64,000 bases of DNA, taken from Microbispora sp. ZYX-F-249. GTDB lineage: Bacteria > Actinomycetota > Actinomycetes > Streptosporangiales > Streptosporangiaceae. Positions 1 to 9,217 of the stretch are shown here, one piece after another. Under the pieces are notes generated by a model, which did no database searches, was not told the DNA's origin, and worked only from the letters and a program-made list of their open reading frames with translations. Location of the stretch: the NCBI RefSeq assembly GCF_039649665.1, contig NZ_JBDJAW010000013.1:124001-188000 (forward strand), written 5' to 3'. Each line of letters starts with the position of its first letter. Within the stretch, counting starts at the first letter, position 1. Position numbers and translations under genes: made by a program.

Positions 1-693
1 CCCGTCGGCGGTGAAGAGCGTGCCCTCCCAGTCGACGCCGCCGTCGAACAGGTCGGGGCGGTTCTCGATCTGCCAGCGGACCAGGTAGCCGCCGTTCGAC
101 TGACCGGCCGCGATCGTCGTGCGGGCCGGCCTGCCGTACCGCTGCCGTACGACGGCCTTGGCGGCGACCGCCAGCTCGCTGACCCGGTGGTTCCACTCGG
201 CCACCGCGTCGCCGGGCCGTACGCCGTCACGGTAGAACGTCACGCCGGTGTTGCCCTTGTCGGTCGCGGCGTACGCGTAGCCCTTGGCCAGCGCCCAGTC
301 GGAGATCGTGAAGTCGTTGGCGTAGGTCTCCCGGTTGCCGGGGGACCCGGCGACGACCAGGCCGCCGTTCCACTGCTTGGGCAGCCGGATGACGAACTGC
401 GCGTCGTGGTTCCAGCCGTGGTTGGTGTTCCCCTTGGAGGTGTCGGGGAAGTAGCCGTCGATCTGCATGCCGGGGACGCCGATGGGGTTGACGGCGCCCG
501 CCGAGTTGAGCCCCGACCAGTCCGACTGGTCGGTGTGGCCGGAGGTCAGGGTGCCCTTGGTGGTGAGGTCGTCGAGGCAGGCCGTGACCTGCCTCTCCGC
601 GCCGGGGACCCTTATCTGCGGGCAGGCGGCGGCCTCGGACGGAAGTGCGACGGCCAGGGGGAGTGCCAGCGCGAGGACGGCGAGAGCCTTCAT
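1..693 (-). CDS. Secreted alpha/beta hydrolase, tannase/feruloyl-esterase-like (3' end outside window)
   Basis: The visible 231 residues start with a signal peptide (MKALAVLALALPLAVALPSE), so the enzyme is exported. A GQSNGG motif near the right-hand end of the visible part matches the nucleophile elbow of alpha/beta hydrolases, and the stretch from ISDWALAKGYAYAATDKG onward is typical of actinobacterial proteins annotated as tannase/feruloyl esterase. The start codon shares one base with the stop of the upstream symporter gene (TGATG), so the two are translationally coupled. Because a 3-hydroxybutyrate dehydrogenase lies in the same gene string, a 3-hydroxybutyrate oligomer or other ester hydrolase is an alternative. 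The substrate is inferred, not seen. The C-terminal His and Asp of the triad are beyond the window edge. Confidence 0.72.
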   Translation of the reverse strand, partial: MKALAVLALALPLAVALPSEAAACPQIRVPGAERQVTACLDDLTTKGTLTSGHTDQSDWSGLNSAGAVNPIGVPGMQIDGYFPDTSKGNTNHGWNHDAQFVIRLPKQWNGGLVVAGSPGNRETYANDFTISDWALAKGYAYAATDKGNTGVTFYRDGVRPGDAVAEWNHRVSELAVAAKAVVRQRYGRPARTTIAAGQSNGGYLVRWQIENRPDLFDGGVDWEGTLFTADG

Positions 694-2030
694 CAGGCCT
701 CCTTCACGATCGCGGCGGCCTGGGCGGCGCCGGAGGTGGGTTCGATGGCGGACAGGTCGCGGTCGCGGGTCTCCCTGGAGGCGAGCACCGCGATCATCGT
801 GAGGATCGCCGCCGCCAGCACGTAGACGGAGATCGGCACGCTCGACCCGTACGCGTCGAGCAGGGCGACCGCGATCAGCGGGGCGACGCCGCCGGCCGCG
901 ATCGAGGCGAGCTGGTAGCCGATCGACACCCCGGAGTAGCGCATCCGGGTGGCGAACAGCTCGGAGAAGAACGCCGCCTGCGGGCCGTACATCGCGCCGT
1001 GCAGCACCAGGCCGACGGTCACCGCCACGGTGACCAGGGCGAAGTTCCTGGTGTCGATCAGCGGGAAGAACGCGAAGGCCCACAGCCCGATGGCGGCGGC
1101 GCCGAGGAGGTAGACCGGCCGCCGGCCGATCCGGTCGGACAGCGCGCCCCACAGCGGGATCGTGACGAAGTGGATCGCCGAGCCGATCAGCACGGCGTTC
1201 AGCACGGTGCCCTTGGGCAGGCCCGCCGTGGTGGTGCCGTACACGAGGACGAACGCGGTGATCACGTAGTAGGACACGTTCTCGGCCATCCGGGCGCCCA
1301 TCGCCACCAGCACGTCGCGCCAGTGGTGGCGCAGCACGCCGAGGATGGGGGCCTTCGGCGCGGGCTCCCGCCGGGCCAGCGCCTGCTGGAACACCGGCGA
1401 CTCGGCGACCGTGAGCCTGATCCACAGGCCGATCAGCACGAGCACGCCGGACAGCAGGAACGCGATCCGCCAGCCCCAGGCGAGGAAGGCCTCCTCGGAC
1501 TGCACCGCGGCCAGCAGCGCCAGCACGCCGGTGGCGATCAGGTTGCCACCGGGAGCGCCGGCCTGCGGCCAGGACGCCCAGAAGCCCCGGTTGCGAGGGT
1601 GGCCGTGCTCGGAGACCAGCAGCACCGCCCCGCCCCACTCGCCGCCGAGGGCGAAGCCCTGCACCAGGCGGAGGAGGGTCAGCAGCAGCGGCGCGCCGGC
1701 GCCGAGTGCGGCGTACGTCGGCAGGCAGCCGATCAGGAACGTCGACCCGCCCATCAGCAGCAGGCTGATGACGAGCAGCCGCTTGCGGCCGAGCCGGTCG
1801 CCGTAGTGACCGAAGACCAGCCCGCCGAGCGGGCGGGCGACGAACCCGACGGCGTAGGTGAGGAACGCCAGCAGGGTGCCGGTCAGCTCGTCCTCGGTGG
1901 GGAAGAACAGCTTGTTGAAAACCAGGGCGGCGGCCGAGCCGTAAAGGAAGAAGTCGTACCACTCGATGGTGGTGCCGATCAGGCTGGCCCCGACGACCTT
2001 TCCGATCCGGGCAGGTGGGGTGTTTGCCAT
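693..2030 (-). CDS. MFS transporter, metabolite:H+ symporter (MHS) type
   Basis: A 445-residue protein with about 12 hydrophobic segments. The first part (TTIEWYDFFLYGSAAALVF) and the loop motif FGHYGDRLGRKR are hallmarks of the MHS family, which imports organic acids with protons across the cytoplasmic membrane; the second half-motif LSDRIGRRP is also present. The ATG is preceded by a clear ribosome site (CGGAGGAG, 6 nt spacing). It lies between a GAF/PucR regulator and a secreted ester hydrolase whose start overlaps its stop. The likely cargo is a hydroxy- or carboxylic acid released by that hydrolase, but this is inferred from context only. Confidence 0.88.
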   Translation of the reverse strand: MANTPPARIGKVVGASLIGTTIEWYDFFLYGSAAALVFNKLFFPTEDELTGTLLAFLTYAVGFVARPLGGLVFGHYGDRLGRKRLLVISLLLMGGSTFLIGCLPTYAALGAGAPLLLTLLRLVQGFALGGEWGGAVLLVSEHGHPRNRGFWASWPQAGAPGGNLIATGVLALLAAVQSEEAFLAWGWRIAFLLSGVLVLIGLWIRLTVAESPVFQQALARREPAPKAPILGVLRHHWRDVLVAMGARMAENVSYYVITAFVLVYGTTTAGLPKGTVLNAVLIGSAIHFVTIPLWGALSDRIGRRPVYLLGAAAIGLWAFAFFPLIDTRNFALVTVAVTVGLVLHGAMYGPQAAFFSELFATRMRYSGVSIGYQLASIAAGGVAPLIAVALLDAYGSSVPISVYVLAAAILTMIAVLASRETRDRDLSAIEPTSGAAQAAAIVKEA

Positions 2031-2068
2031 GGGAACTCCTCCGATGGGGGGTTCCGCACACGGTATGC

Positions 2069-2084
2069 AGTGACCGAGGTCACT
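2069..2084. promoter_or_regulatory. CRP-like palindrome upstream of the MHS symporter
   Basis: A perfect 16-bp palindrome AGTGACC-GA-GGTCACT lies about 40 bp before the symporter start, in the 77-bp gap after the regulator gene. It fits the CRP/FNR pattern TGTGA-N6-TCACA at 8 of 10 positions, and the same core recurs before the Sdh1 operon. This suggests an internal promoter for the symporter-hydrolase pair under a CRP-type regulator. Confidence 0.5.
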
Positions 2085-2107
2085 CCTATGGGGTGCCGCC
2101 ACACACC

Positions 2108-4012
2108 TCAGGCATCCGGCATGTGGGTGCGCAGCCGGTGCAGCCGCAGGGCGAGCTGGATCTCCAGGGCGCGCTCGGGCTCCTGCCAGTCCGCGCCGAG
2201 CAGCTGCCCCACCCGGTCGAGCCGCTGGGTCACCGTGTTGACGTGGATGTGCAGGGCCTCGGCCGTACGCGACAGCGAGCCGCCCGTGCCGAAATAGGAG
2301 TTCAGCGTCTTGACCAGGGCGGTTCCCCGGCGCGCGTCGTAGTCGAGCACCGGCCCGAGCGCGCCGGACAGGAAGCCGGACACCTCGCGCCGCTCGCCCA
2401 CCAGCAGGCCGACGAAGCCCAGCTCGTCCGCGCTCGCGCCGTCGCCCGTACGGCCCAGCGCGACCAGCGCCCCGGCGCAGCGCCGGGCCTCGGCGTAGGC
2501 GGCGGCGACCGCCGTCACCGGCCCGCGGGCCGGCGCGGCCCCCGCCGTCGCCGGGCGGCCGAGCGAGGCGCTCAGCTCGGCGGCGACGCGCCGGGCCAGC
2601 GCGCCCGGCCGGTCGCCGGGCAGCAGCAGCACGACCTCGTCGCCCCGCGCGGTGGCCAGGCCGTGCGCCAGCGTCGCCTGCGACGACGCCCAGAAGGCGG
2701 CGCGTTCCCGCTGCCCGTCGTGCCGCGCCACGACCAGCACGTGCGGCGCGCCGAGGTCGACGCCGAGCCGCCGTGCCCGGTCGTCCAGCCCGCGCAGCTC
2801 CGGACGGGAGACCAGGTCGTCGAGCAGTTCGCCGCGCACCCGCCCCTCCGCCTCGGCCACGCTGCGGCGGAACAGCAGCAGCAGCGCGGTGACGATCGCG
2901 GCGCGCTCCAGGATCCGCTGGTCGGTGTCGGACACCGGATGGTCGGTCCGCAGGACCAGCGTGCACAGCGGCGCCGCGCCGACGTCCACCGAGGCGACGT
3001 ACGCGTCGCCCCGCTTGACCGTGCGGCCGAGGGCCCGCGACGACTGGGCGGCGTCGAACACGCCCGTGTCGAGGTCGCCGGACTCGCCCACCAGGGGGCG
3101 GCCCTCCTCGTCCAGCACGGTCAGGCGGCCGCCCAGCACCCCGGTGACGACCGCGGCGACGTCCTCGACCCCGCCGCCGCGCAGCACGAGCCCGGTCATC
3201 CGGTCGTGCGCGTCCGCGGCCCGCTCGATCGACTCGCTGTGCGCCCTGATCAGCGTGTTCGCCTCGCTCAGCTCGGCCAGCGCGGCCCGGGTCTCCTGCA
3301 GCAGCCGGGCGGTGTCGATGGCGACCGCCGCGTGCGCCGCCAGCGAGCACAGCAGCGCCACCTCCTCCTGCGCGAACGGCCTGGCGCTGCGGTTGGCCGC
3401 GAACAGCACGCCGATGACCTGCGTGCCGAGCCGCAGCGGCACCCCGAGGATCGCGACCAGGCCCTCCTCGTGGACGGCCACGTCGATCGTGTCGGTGTGC
3501 CGGAACCTCGGGTCGGCGAAGTAGTCCGCCGTGTTGTACGGCGTGCCGCTCTGCGCCACCAGCCCGCCCAGCCCGGCGCCCATCGGCAGCCGCAGCCGCC
3601 GGAAGCTGGCCGAGATCGACCCGTCGGTCACCCGCATGTAGGTGTCGCCGCGCTCGGGGTCGTTCAGCGTCATGTACGCGATGTCGGTGGCGAGCAGCTG
3701 CCTGGCCCGATGGACGATGGCCTCCAGCACCGCGTCGAGGTCGCGCAGCCCGGCGAGGTCGCTCGCGGTGTCGAACAGCGCCGACAGCTCCGCCTCGCGC
3801 TTGGCCCGCCGGCGCAGCGCCGCCCGCACCTGCAGCGCGGCGACCTTGGCCCGCTCCAGCTCCTCCAGCGTGGCGGAGTCGGCCCCGGCCGCCCTGGCCT
3901 GCAGGATCGGCCCCTCGAACTCGACCGCCGACGCCTCCCGCGCGAGCAGGTCGAGGTAGGCGTAGGCGCCGTCCGTCTTTCTCGGGGCCTTCGGGGTCAG
4001 CGCGCGCTCCAT
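2108..4012 (-). CDS. GAF-domain transcriptional regulator with PucR-type C-terminal HTH
   Basis: A 634-residue regulator. An N-terminal helical segment (about 1-70) leads into a GAF domain (about 75-230) and a long central region. The C-terminus (SLSRTAEALHIHVNTVTQRL) is the PucR-type helix-turn-helix. Proteins of this layout sense a small ligand and activate neighbouring catabolic genes. The ATG lies 16 bp inside the 3' end of the 3-hydroxybutyrate dehydrogenase gene, so the two are coupled. Longer upstream starts in the same frame would run over most of the dehydrogenase gene and were rejected. It probably controls the dehydrogenase/symporter/hydrolase genes; the ligand is unknown. Confidence 0.85.
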   Translation of the reverse strand: MERALTPKAPRKTDGAYAYLDLLAREASAVEFEGPILQARAAGADSATLEELERAKVAALQVRAALRRRAKREAELSALFDTASDLAGLRDLDAVLEAIVHRARQLLATDIAYMTLNDPERGDTYMRVTDGSISASFRRLRLPMGAGLGGLVAQSGTPYNTADYFADPRFRHTDTIDVAVHEEGLVAILGVPLRLGTQVIGVLFAANRSARPFAQEEVALLCSLAAHAAVAIDTARLLQETRAALAELSEANTLIRAHSESIERAADAHDRMTGLVLRGGGVEDVAAVVTGVLGGRLTVLDEEGRPLVGESGDLDTGVFDAAQSSRALGRTVKRGDAYVASVDVGAAPLCTLVLRTDHPVSDTDQRILERAAIVTALLLLFRRSVAEAEGRVRGELLDDLVSRPELRGLDDRARRLGVDLGAPHVLVVARHDGQRERAAFWASSQATLAHGLATARGDEVVLLLPGDRPGALARRVAAELSASLGRPATAGAAPARGPVTAVAAAYAEARRCAGALVALGRTGDGASADELGFVGLLVGERREVSGFLSGALGPVLDYDARRGTALVKTLNSYFGTGGSLSRTAEALHIHVNTVTQRLDRVGQLLGADWQEPERALEIQLALRLHRLRTHMPDA

Positions 4013-4770
4013 CCTCCGTCGATGGGGATCGAGACGCCGGTGACGAACGATCCCTGCGGCCCGCACAGGTAGGCGACCATTTCGGCCACCTCGTCGGGCT
4101 CGATGAGCCGCTTGATCGCCGCCGGGGCGAGCATGATCTGCTCCACCACCTCGTCCTCGCTGATCCCGTGGGTGCGCGCCTGGTCGGCGATCTGGTTCTC
4201 CACCAGCGGCGTGCGCACGTAGGCGGGGTTGACGCAGTTGGAGGTCACGCCGTGCGACGCCCCTTCGAGGGCGATCACCTTCGACAGGCCCTCCAGCGCG
4301 TGCTTGGCCGTCACGTAGGCCGACTTGTACGGCGAGGCGCGCAGGCCGTGCACCGAGGAGATGTTGACGATCCGGCCCCAGCCGCGCTCGTACATCCCGG
4401 GCAGCACGGCCCGCACGAGCAGGAACGGCGCCTCGACCATCACCCGCATGATCTTGCTGAAGATCTCGGGCGGGAACTCCTCGATCGGGGCGACGTGCTG
4501 GAACCCCGCGTTGTTCACCACGATGTCGGCGTGCAGGCGGGTGTCCGGCGAGGGCGGGAGCTGACCTCGCCAGGCGACCAGGAACTCCGGGTCGGACAGG
4601 TCGACGGCCACCGGCGTGCCGCCGATCTCGGCCGCCACCTTGCCCGCGGCCTCGGCGTTCATGTCGGCGACGACGACGTGTGCGCCCTCGGCGGCCAGGC
4701 GCCGGGCGCACGCCCGTCCGATGCCGCTCCCCGCGCCGGTGACGAGGGCCGTACGCCCTTCAAGGCTCAT
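3997..4770 (-). CDS. 3-hydroxybutyrate dehydrogenase (short-chain dehydrogenase)
   Basis: A 257-residue SDR enzyme that interconverts (R)-3-hydroxybutyrate and acetoacetate with NAD(H) in the cytoplasm. Visible features are the nucleotide-binding TGAGSGIG near residue 11, NNAG, the catalytic Ser in NISSVHGL, and the YVTAK active site. The stretches NNAGFQHVAPIEEFPPE and NPAYVRTPLVENQI are specific to 3-hydroxybutyrate dehydrogenases rather than generic SDRs. It begins 67 bp after fumC on the same strand and overlaps the following regulator gene. The neighbouring secreted hydrolase and MHS symporter fit a route that cleaves, imports and oxidises hydroxybutyrate-type compounds, feeding acetoacetate into central metabolism. 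Confidence 0.88.
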   Translation of the reverse strand: MSLEGRTALVTGAGSGIGRACARRLAAEGAHVVVADMNAEAAGKVAAEIGGTPVAVDLSDPEFLVAWRGQLPPSPDTRLHADIVVNNAGFQHVAPIEEFPPEIFSKIMRVMVEAPFLLVRAVLPGMYERGWGRIVNISSVHGLRASPYKSAYVTAKHALEGLSKVIALEGASHGVTSNCVNPAYVRTPLVENQIADQARTHGISEDEVVEQIMLAPAAIKRLIEPDEVAEMVAYLCGPQGSFVTGVSIPIDGGWSAR

Positions 4771-4837
4771 GACGCCTCACGATAGGAACCGCACCGCTGC
4801 CGGCACATGGGGGTGGGCGACATAGATGCCTGCCTTC

Positions 4838-6229
4838 CTATGTGGGGCGGGTCATGGACAGCACGTCCAGTGCCCGGTCGAGCTGCTCCTCGGTCAGCGT
4901 GCCGTTCGCCACGTGGCCGCGCTCGATGACGACCTCCCGGATCGTCTTGCGCTCCTTCAGCGCCTGCTTGGCGATCTCGGCCGCCTCCTCGTATCCCACG
5001 TACCGGTTCAGCGGGGTGACGATCGACGGTGACGACTCGGCGTACTCGCGCAGGCGGTCCAAGTTGGCCGTGATCCCGCTGACGCATTTGTCGGCGAGCA
5101 GCCGCGACACGCCGGCCAGCAGCCGGATCGACTCCAGCACATTGCGGGCCATCACCGGCAGCATCACGTTGAGCTCGAACGATCCCGAGGCGCCGCACAT
5201 CGTGACCGCGGCGTCGTTGCCCACGACCTGCGCGGCCACCATCGTGACCGCCTCCGGGATCACGGGGTTGACCTTTCCCGGCATGATCGACGAGCCGGGC
5301 TGGAGGTCGGGGAGATTGATCTCGCCCAGCCCGGCGCGCGGGCCCGACCCCATCCACCGCAGGTCGTTGGCGATCTTGTTGAGGGAGACGGCGATCACCT
5401 TGAGCATGCCCGACAGCTCGACCAGCCCGTCACGCGCGCCCTGCGCCTCGAAGTGGTCCCTCGCCTCGGTGAACGGCAGGCCGGTCGTCCGGCTCAGCTC
5501 GGCGATCACGGCCTGCGCCCAGCCGGGACCCGGCACGTTCACTCCGGTGCCCACGGCCGTGCCGCCCAGCGGCAGCTCGGCCAGTCGCGGCAGCGCGGCC
5601 TGGAGTCGTTCGAGGCCCAGCTCGATCTGGGTGGAGTAGCCGCCGAACTCCTGGCCGAGCGTGACCGGCGTGGCGTCCATGAGGTGGGTGCGGCCCGACT
5701 TCACCACGTCGGCGAACTCGATGGACTTCTCCTCCAGCGCGGTCGCCAGGTGCTCCAGCGCGGGCGTCAGCTCGTGCACCACGGCGTACGTCGCCGCGAC
5801 GTGGATCGAGGACGGGAAGACGTCGTTGGACGACTGCGCGGCGTTGACGTGGTCGTTGGGATGGACGGGTTGCCCGAGCCGCTCCTGCGCGAGCGTGGCG
5901 ACGACCTCGTTGATGTTCATGTTGGACGAGGTGCCCGACCCGGTCTGGAACACGTCCACGGGGAACTGGTCGTCCCACCTGCCCTCGGCGACCTCGCTCG
6001 CGGCCTCCTGGATCGCCTGCGCCATGTCCTTGTCGAGCACGCCGTACTCGGCGTTGACCTTGGCACAGGCGGCCTTGATCCGGGCGAGCGCCGCGATGTG
6101 CGCGGGCTCAAGCCCCCGGCCGGACACCGGGAAGTTCTCCACCGCCCGCTGCGTCTGGGCCCGCCACTTGGCGCGGGCCGGCACCCGGACCTCGCCCATG
6201 GAGTCGTGCTCGATACGGAATTCGTCCAT
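4838..6229 (-). CDS. fumC: Class II fumarate hydratase
   Basis: A 463-residue protein that hydrates fumarate to malate in the TCA cycle. The fumarase/aspartase signature [11 protein letters not shown] sits at residues 312-322 with the catalytic serine loop, and [10 protein letters not shown] and [11 protein letters not shown] are the other conserved substrate-site segments. Full length for the family. The start is 3 bp after the stop of the NACHT gene, with AAGGA and GAGG ribosome sites inside that gene's last codons, so expression may depend on readthrough from the NACHT gene. A second, unrelated class I fumarase is encoded at 14697-16349. Class II enzymes lack an iron-sulfur cluster and are oxygen-stable, which may explain keeping both. 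Confidence 0.96.
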   Translation of the reverse strand: MDEFRIEHDSMGEVRVPARAKWRAQTQRAVENFPVSGRGLEPAHIAALARIKAACAKVNAEYGVLDKDMAQAIQEAASEVAEGRWDDQFPVDVFQTGSGTSSNMNINEVVATLAQERLGQPVHPNDHVNAAQSSNDVFPSSIHVAATYAVVHELTPALEHLATALEEKSIEFADVVKSGRTHLMDATPVTLGQEFGGYSTQIELGLERLQAALPRLAELPLGGTAVGTGVNVPGPGWAQAVIAELSRTTGLPFTEARDHFEAQGARDGLVELSGMLKVIAVSLNKIANDLRWMGSGPRAGLGEINLPDLQPGSSIMPGKVNPVIPEAVTMVAAQVVGNDAAVTMCGASGSFELNVMLPVMARNVLESIRLLAGVSRLLADKCVSGITANLDRLREYAESSPSIVTPLNRYVGYEEAAEIAKQALKERKTIREVVIERGHVANGTLTEEQLDRALDVLSMTRPT

Positions 6230-6232
6230 GCC

Positions 6233-9148
6233 TCAGTCCTTCGACCCGTCCCCAGTCGCATCGTTCCTGCCCGGATCCGTGCCGTCTGAACGGGCAGTCT
6301 TCAGCACCTCGCCCGTGACCTCCGCGGGCAGCTCCGCCCCCGTCACCTCCCGGAAGACCGCCGTGACTCCTTCCGGATCCGACTGGTACGCCTTCCGCAA
6401 GTCATCGATCAGGATTTCGGCCATTTTGCGGGGTCTTTCCGACAGGCGCCATGCCTCGGCCAGTGACCGGACTTCCGCCGTCCCGGGGCGGAACAGGAGG
6501 GTCGCCTCGACCAGGGAGTACTGCGCCGCTATCGGCCGTTCGGCGGCGAGGGCCAGCCCGTCGAGCCGCGGATCGGCGAGAAAGTGCATCGCGTCGAGTG
6601 TGTGGGGCCCCGGGAGGGGCCAGGCCAGGTCGTCATGCCCCTCGGGTTCGAAGCCGCCCACCCGCTGGTATTCGGTGTCGCCGATGTACCGGACCACAAG
6701 GTCGTCCCGATACCTCTCGACCTGGAAGTGCCGGAGCAGGCTCTCGAAGGACGCCATGCCGAGGCGGGCGAACCAGAGGGACGTCATGTGGGGCCAGGCG
6801 TCGAGGGGCTGCGTGTGGTCGGGGAACAGGTCTCCCGCGGTGATCCCGTCGGCGGTGAGGGAGGCGAGGATCACGAGGTTGGCGGTGTAGTAGGCGTACC
6901 GGGTGATGAACGTCGACTTCTTCGGGCGGTAGTCGGTGTAGCTCTGGCCGGTGCGGGTCTCGGCGCCGTGCAGCAGGCGGACGAGCAGGTCCACGGTGGG
7001 CTCGCGGTCGAGGGCGGGCAGCAGGTCGCGGAGGAACTCCACGATCGGCTGCCGCTCGGTCAGCACGGAGAACGACAGCAGCGCGTACAGGAGCCCGTCG
7101 TCGGGCTGCGGGCGGCCGAGGTACGGGTCGGCCGCCGCCGCGATCTCGCGGGCGACCATGCCGCGCAGCACGTCGCGCGTCATCCGCGCGACCAGGTACT
7201 CGCCGAAGGTGGCGTGCAGGAACTCGTACGTCCGCAGCGAGGCGCTGTCTTGGATGGCGGACGCCTGGTGGACGAAGAAGAACTTCCCGATCACCTTGTC
7301 CGCCTGGGACAAGGGCGTCTGGAAGCTCGTGGTGTGATTCGCGGGCGCCGGGAGCAGCGCGGCAAGGTCGTTGTCGAGGTCCTCGGTCGTGACCCACTGC
7401 CTGCCCCGGTCGAACATCGCGAACGCCGCGACGGACAGGGTGCGCAGCTCCGTTTCCACGGCCTGCGCGGCCTGCGCGCCGGGCAGTCCCGGCTGGTGCT
7501 TGTCGACCTCGCGGCGGGCGAAACGGGTCAGCAGCCGCTCGTACAGCTCGGCCTGGCTGAGCCCGGTCTCGCCGCGCTGGAGGGGGTTCGCGTCGGCGTC
7601 GTACAGCGCGAGCATCAGCAGCAACAACGGCTGCGACGCCAGCTCGCCATGTGCCAGCGCCGTCTCCGGCGGCAGCGGTGTCAGGCCGTGAGCGGCGAAA
7701 TAGTCCTGGTTCGCCGCGTTCCACACCGTCAGCCAGCGGTGGACCTGCTCCTCCTTGAAGGGTTCCAGCCGGATCGTCAGGCATCCGGGCGGGAAGCGCA
7801 TCCGGTCGGCGACGGCCGTCCGCGTGGTCACGAGCACGACCGCCGGGCGGCCCAGGTCCGCCTCTCGGCGCTGGAACTCGACCACCCGGGTCAGGTAGTC
7901 GGACCGGTGGATTCCGGTGGCCTGGAGCAGCTCGTCCAGACCGTCCAGCATGACGACCGGCAGCGCGCCGTCCGCCGACCTCGTCAACTCCGGCCAGGTG
8001 ACGTGTTCGCCGGTCGCGTCCCGGACCGCGGCCTCGATCTGCTCCTGGATCGTCCCGTCGGCCGGCACCTCGCGCAGGGGGACCCGCACCGGCAGGAAGT
8101 CGCCGTCGGGGAGACGACCGGCCAGGATCTTGGTGAGCACGGACTTGCCGGCGCCGGGCTGGCCCAGCACGACCAGTGGCGTCCTGGTGGCCTCGGGCGA
8201 GGTGAAGTAGCGGGCCAGGAACCCGGCGATGTCGTCGCTCGGCTCCCTCTGGGCCCACCACCATTCGGCGCTCGGATCGGCCTGCGCGTCGTACTCGCCC
8301 AGCCGGAAATCCGGGTTCACGTACGCCTCGACGAGTGTGGGCATGCGCATGCCCGACGGGACCTCGCCGGACTGCGCGATCGGGCGGTGCAACAGGGCCC
8401 GGTGGGCGCGCGACAGCGTGTGCCCGTGCTCCGGGGTTCTCGTCTGCGCGGCGACTCGGGTGAGCAGCGCTTCCAGCTCGCCCAGGCCGGTGTCGACCCG
8501 CTGCCGGCCGATCATCTGCTGCCACAGCGCGAACTCGGGGACGTCCAGGGCCAGCCGCCGGTGGAGTTCCTCGTACTTCCGGCGGGCGGCCTCGGGCAGC
8601 TCCTTCTCGATCGCCGCCTTGGCGCGCGCCCACTCGGTCGCGTCCAGCCGGTCGCGGACCGCCAGTCCGGAGACGAACCTGATCAGCGCCGCCGCCAGCT
8701 CGCCGTAGTAATCCTCGATCGCCCGCAGCATGGCCGTGTACGACTGGTCGGCCCGGAAACCCGCAGGCTTGATCGCCTTCAGCTCGTCGACGAACGATGC
8801 CTTGATCGAGCCGGACCCCGTCAGCGTTACCTGCTCGTCTGCGGTGATGCGCAGTTCCTTGGGATCGAACGGCAGGGGCAGCTCGCCGAGGGCCTCGAAG
8901 AACGCCGCGACGACGAGGGCGGTCTGGGCAGCCTCCAGCCGGGCCGTGCGGTCGTACCGGTTCAGGCCGGTCAGCCGGTCGCGGAGCCTGCCGCTCGCCT
9001 CGCCCGCCAGCCGTACGGCCTCGTCCTTGACGTCGAGCAGGGACAGCACCGGCACGGCCCCGACGAGGGTGCCGGTGAGGACCTTCGCCAGCGTGCTCTC
9101 CTGGCCGAGCATGCGGACGGCGTCGGCGTAGCCGATCCCTTTGCGCAC
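6233..9148 (-). CDS. NACHT-domain STAND NTPase with N-terminal helical domain
   Basis: A 971-residue protein. Residues 1 to about 230 are helical and begin GIGYADAVRMLG, followed by a stretch around RYDRTARLEAAQ and FFEALGELPLPFD. From memory this resembles the NACHT N-terminal helical domain 7 of actinobacterial STAND proteins. The NACHT NTPase follows: Walker A GQPGAGKS at 329-336, Walker B LDGLDE at 401-406, and TTRT at about 441-444. The C-terminal half (about 600-930) is long, helical and without a recognised effector or repeat domain. Bacterial NACHT proteins are known as antiphage sensors, but no role is shown here. The start is GTG at 9148, preceded by TTGGAG. fumC follows after 3 bp, so the two probably share an mRNA. 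Confidence 0.88.
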   Translation of the reverse strand: MRKGIGYADAVRMLGQESTLAKVLTGTLVGAVPVLSLLDVKDEAVRLAGEASGRLRDRLTGLNRYDRTARLEAAQTALVVAAFFEALGELPLPFDPKELRITADEQVTLTGSGSIKASFVDELKAIKPAGFRADQSYTAMLRAIEDYYGELAAALIRFVSGLAVRDRLDATEWARAKAAIEKELPEAARRKYEELHRRLALDVPEFALWQQMIGRQRVDTGLGELEALLTRVAAQTRTPEHGHTLSRAHRALLHRPIAQSGEVPSGMRMPTLVEAYVNPDFRLGEYDAQADPSAEWWWAQREPSDDIAGFLARYFTSPEATRTPLVVLGQPGAGKSVLTKILAGRLPDGDFLPVRVPLREVPADGTIQEQIEAAVRDATGEHVTWPELTRSADGALPVVMLDGLDELLQATGIHRSDYLTRVVEFQRREADLGRPAVVLVTTRTAVADRMRFPPGCLTIRLEPFKEEQVHRWLTVWNAANQDYFAAHGLTPLPPETALAHGELASQPLLLLMLALYDADANPLQRGETGLSQAELYERLLTRFARREVDKHQPGLPGAQAAQAVETELRTLSVAAFAMFDRGRQWVTTEDLDNDLAALLPAPANHTTSFQTPLSQADKVIGKFFFVHQASAIQDSASLRTYEFLHATFGEYLVARMTRDVLRGMVAREIAAAADPYLGRPQPDDGLLYALLSFSVLTERQPIVEFLRDLLPALDREPTVDLLVRLLHGAETRTGQSYTDYRPKKSTFITRYAYYTANLVILASLTADGITAGDLFPDHTQPLDAWPHMTSLWFARLGMASFESLLRHFQVERYRDDLVVRYIGDTEYQRVGGFEPEGHDDLAWPLPGPHTLDAMHFLADPRLDGLALAAERPIAAQYSLVEATLLFRPGTAEVRSLAEAWRLSERPRKMAEILIDDLRKAYQSDPEGVTAVFREVTGAELPAEVTGEVLKTARSDGTDPGRNDATGDGSKD

Positions 9149-9217
9149 CGGTCACTCCAAGGGGAAACCGAACGTATTCGTGACCTTGCTAGCAGTGTGC
9201 GGGCGCCCGCCGCAACA

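Noticed and set aside
645-4072. Overlapping long plus-strand frames across the hydroxybutyrate operon
   Set aside because: Antisense shadows of the symporter and regulator genes, with no recognisable motif.
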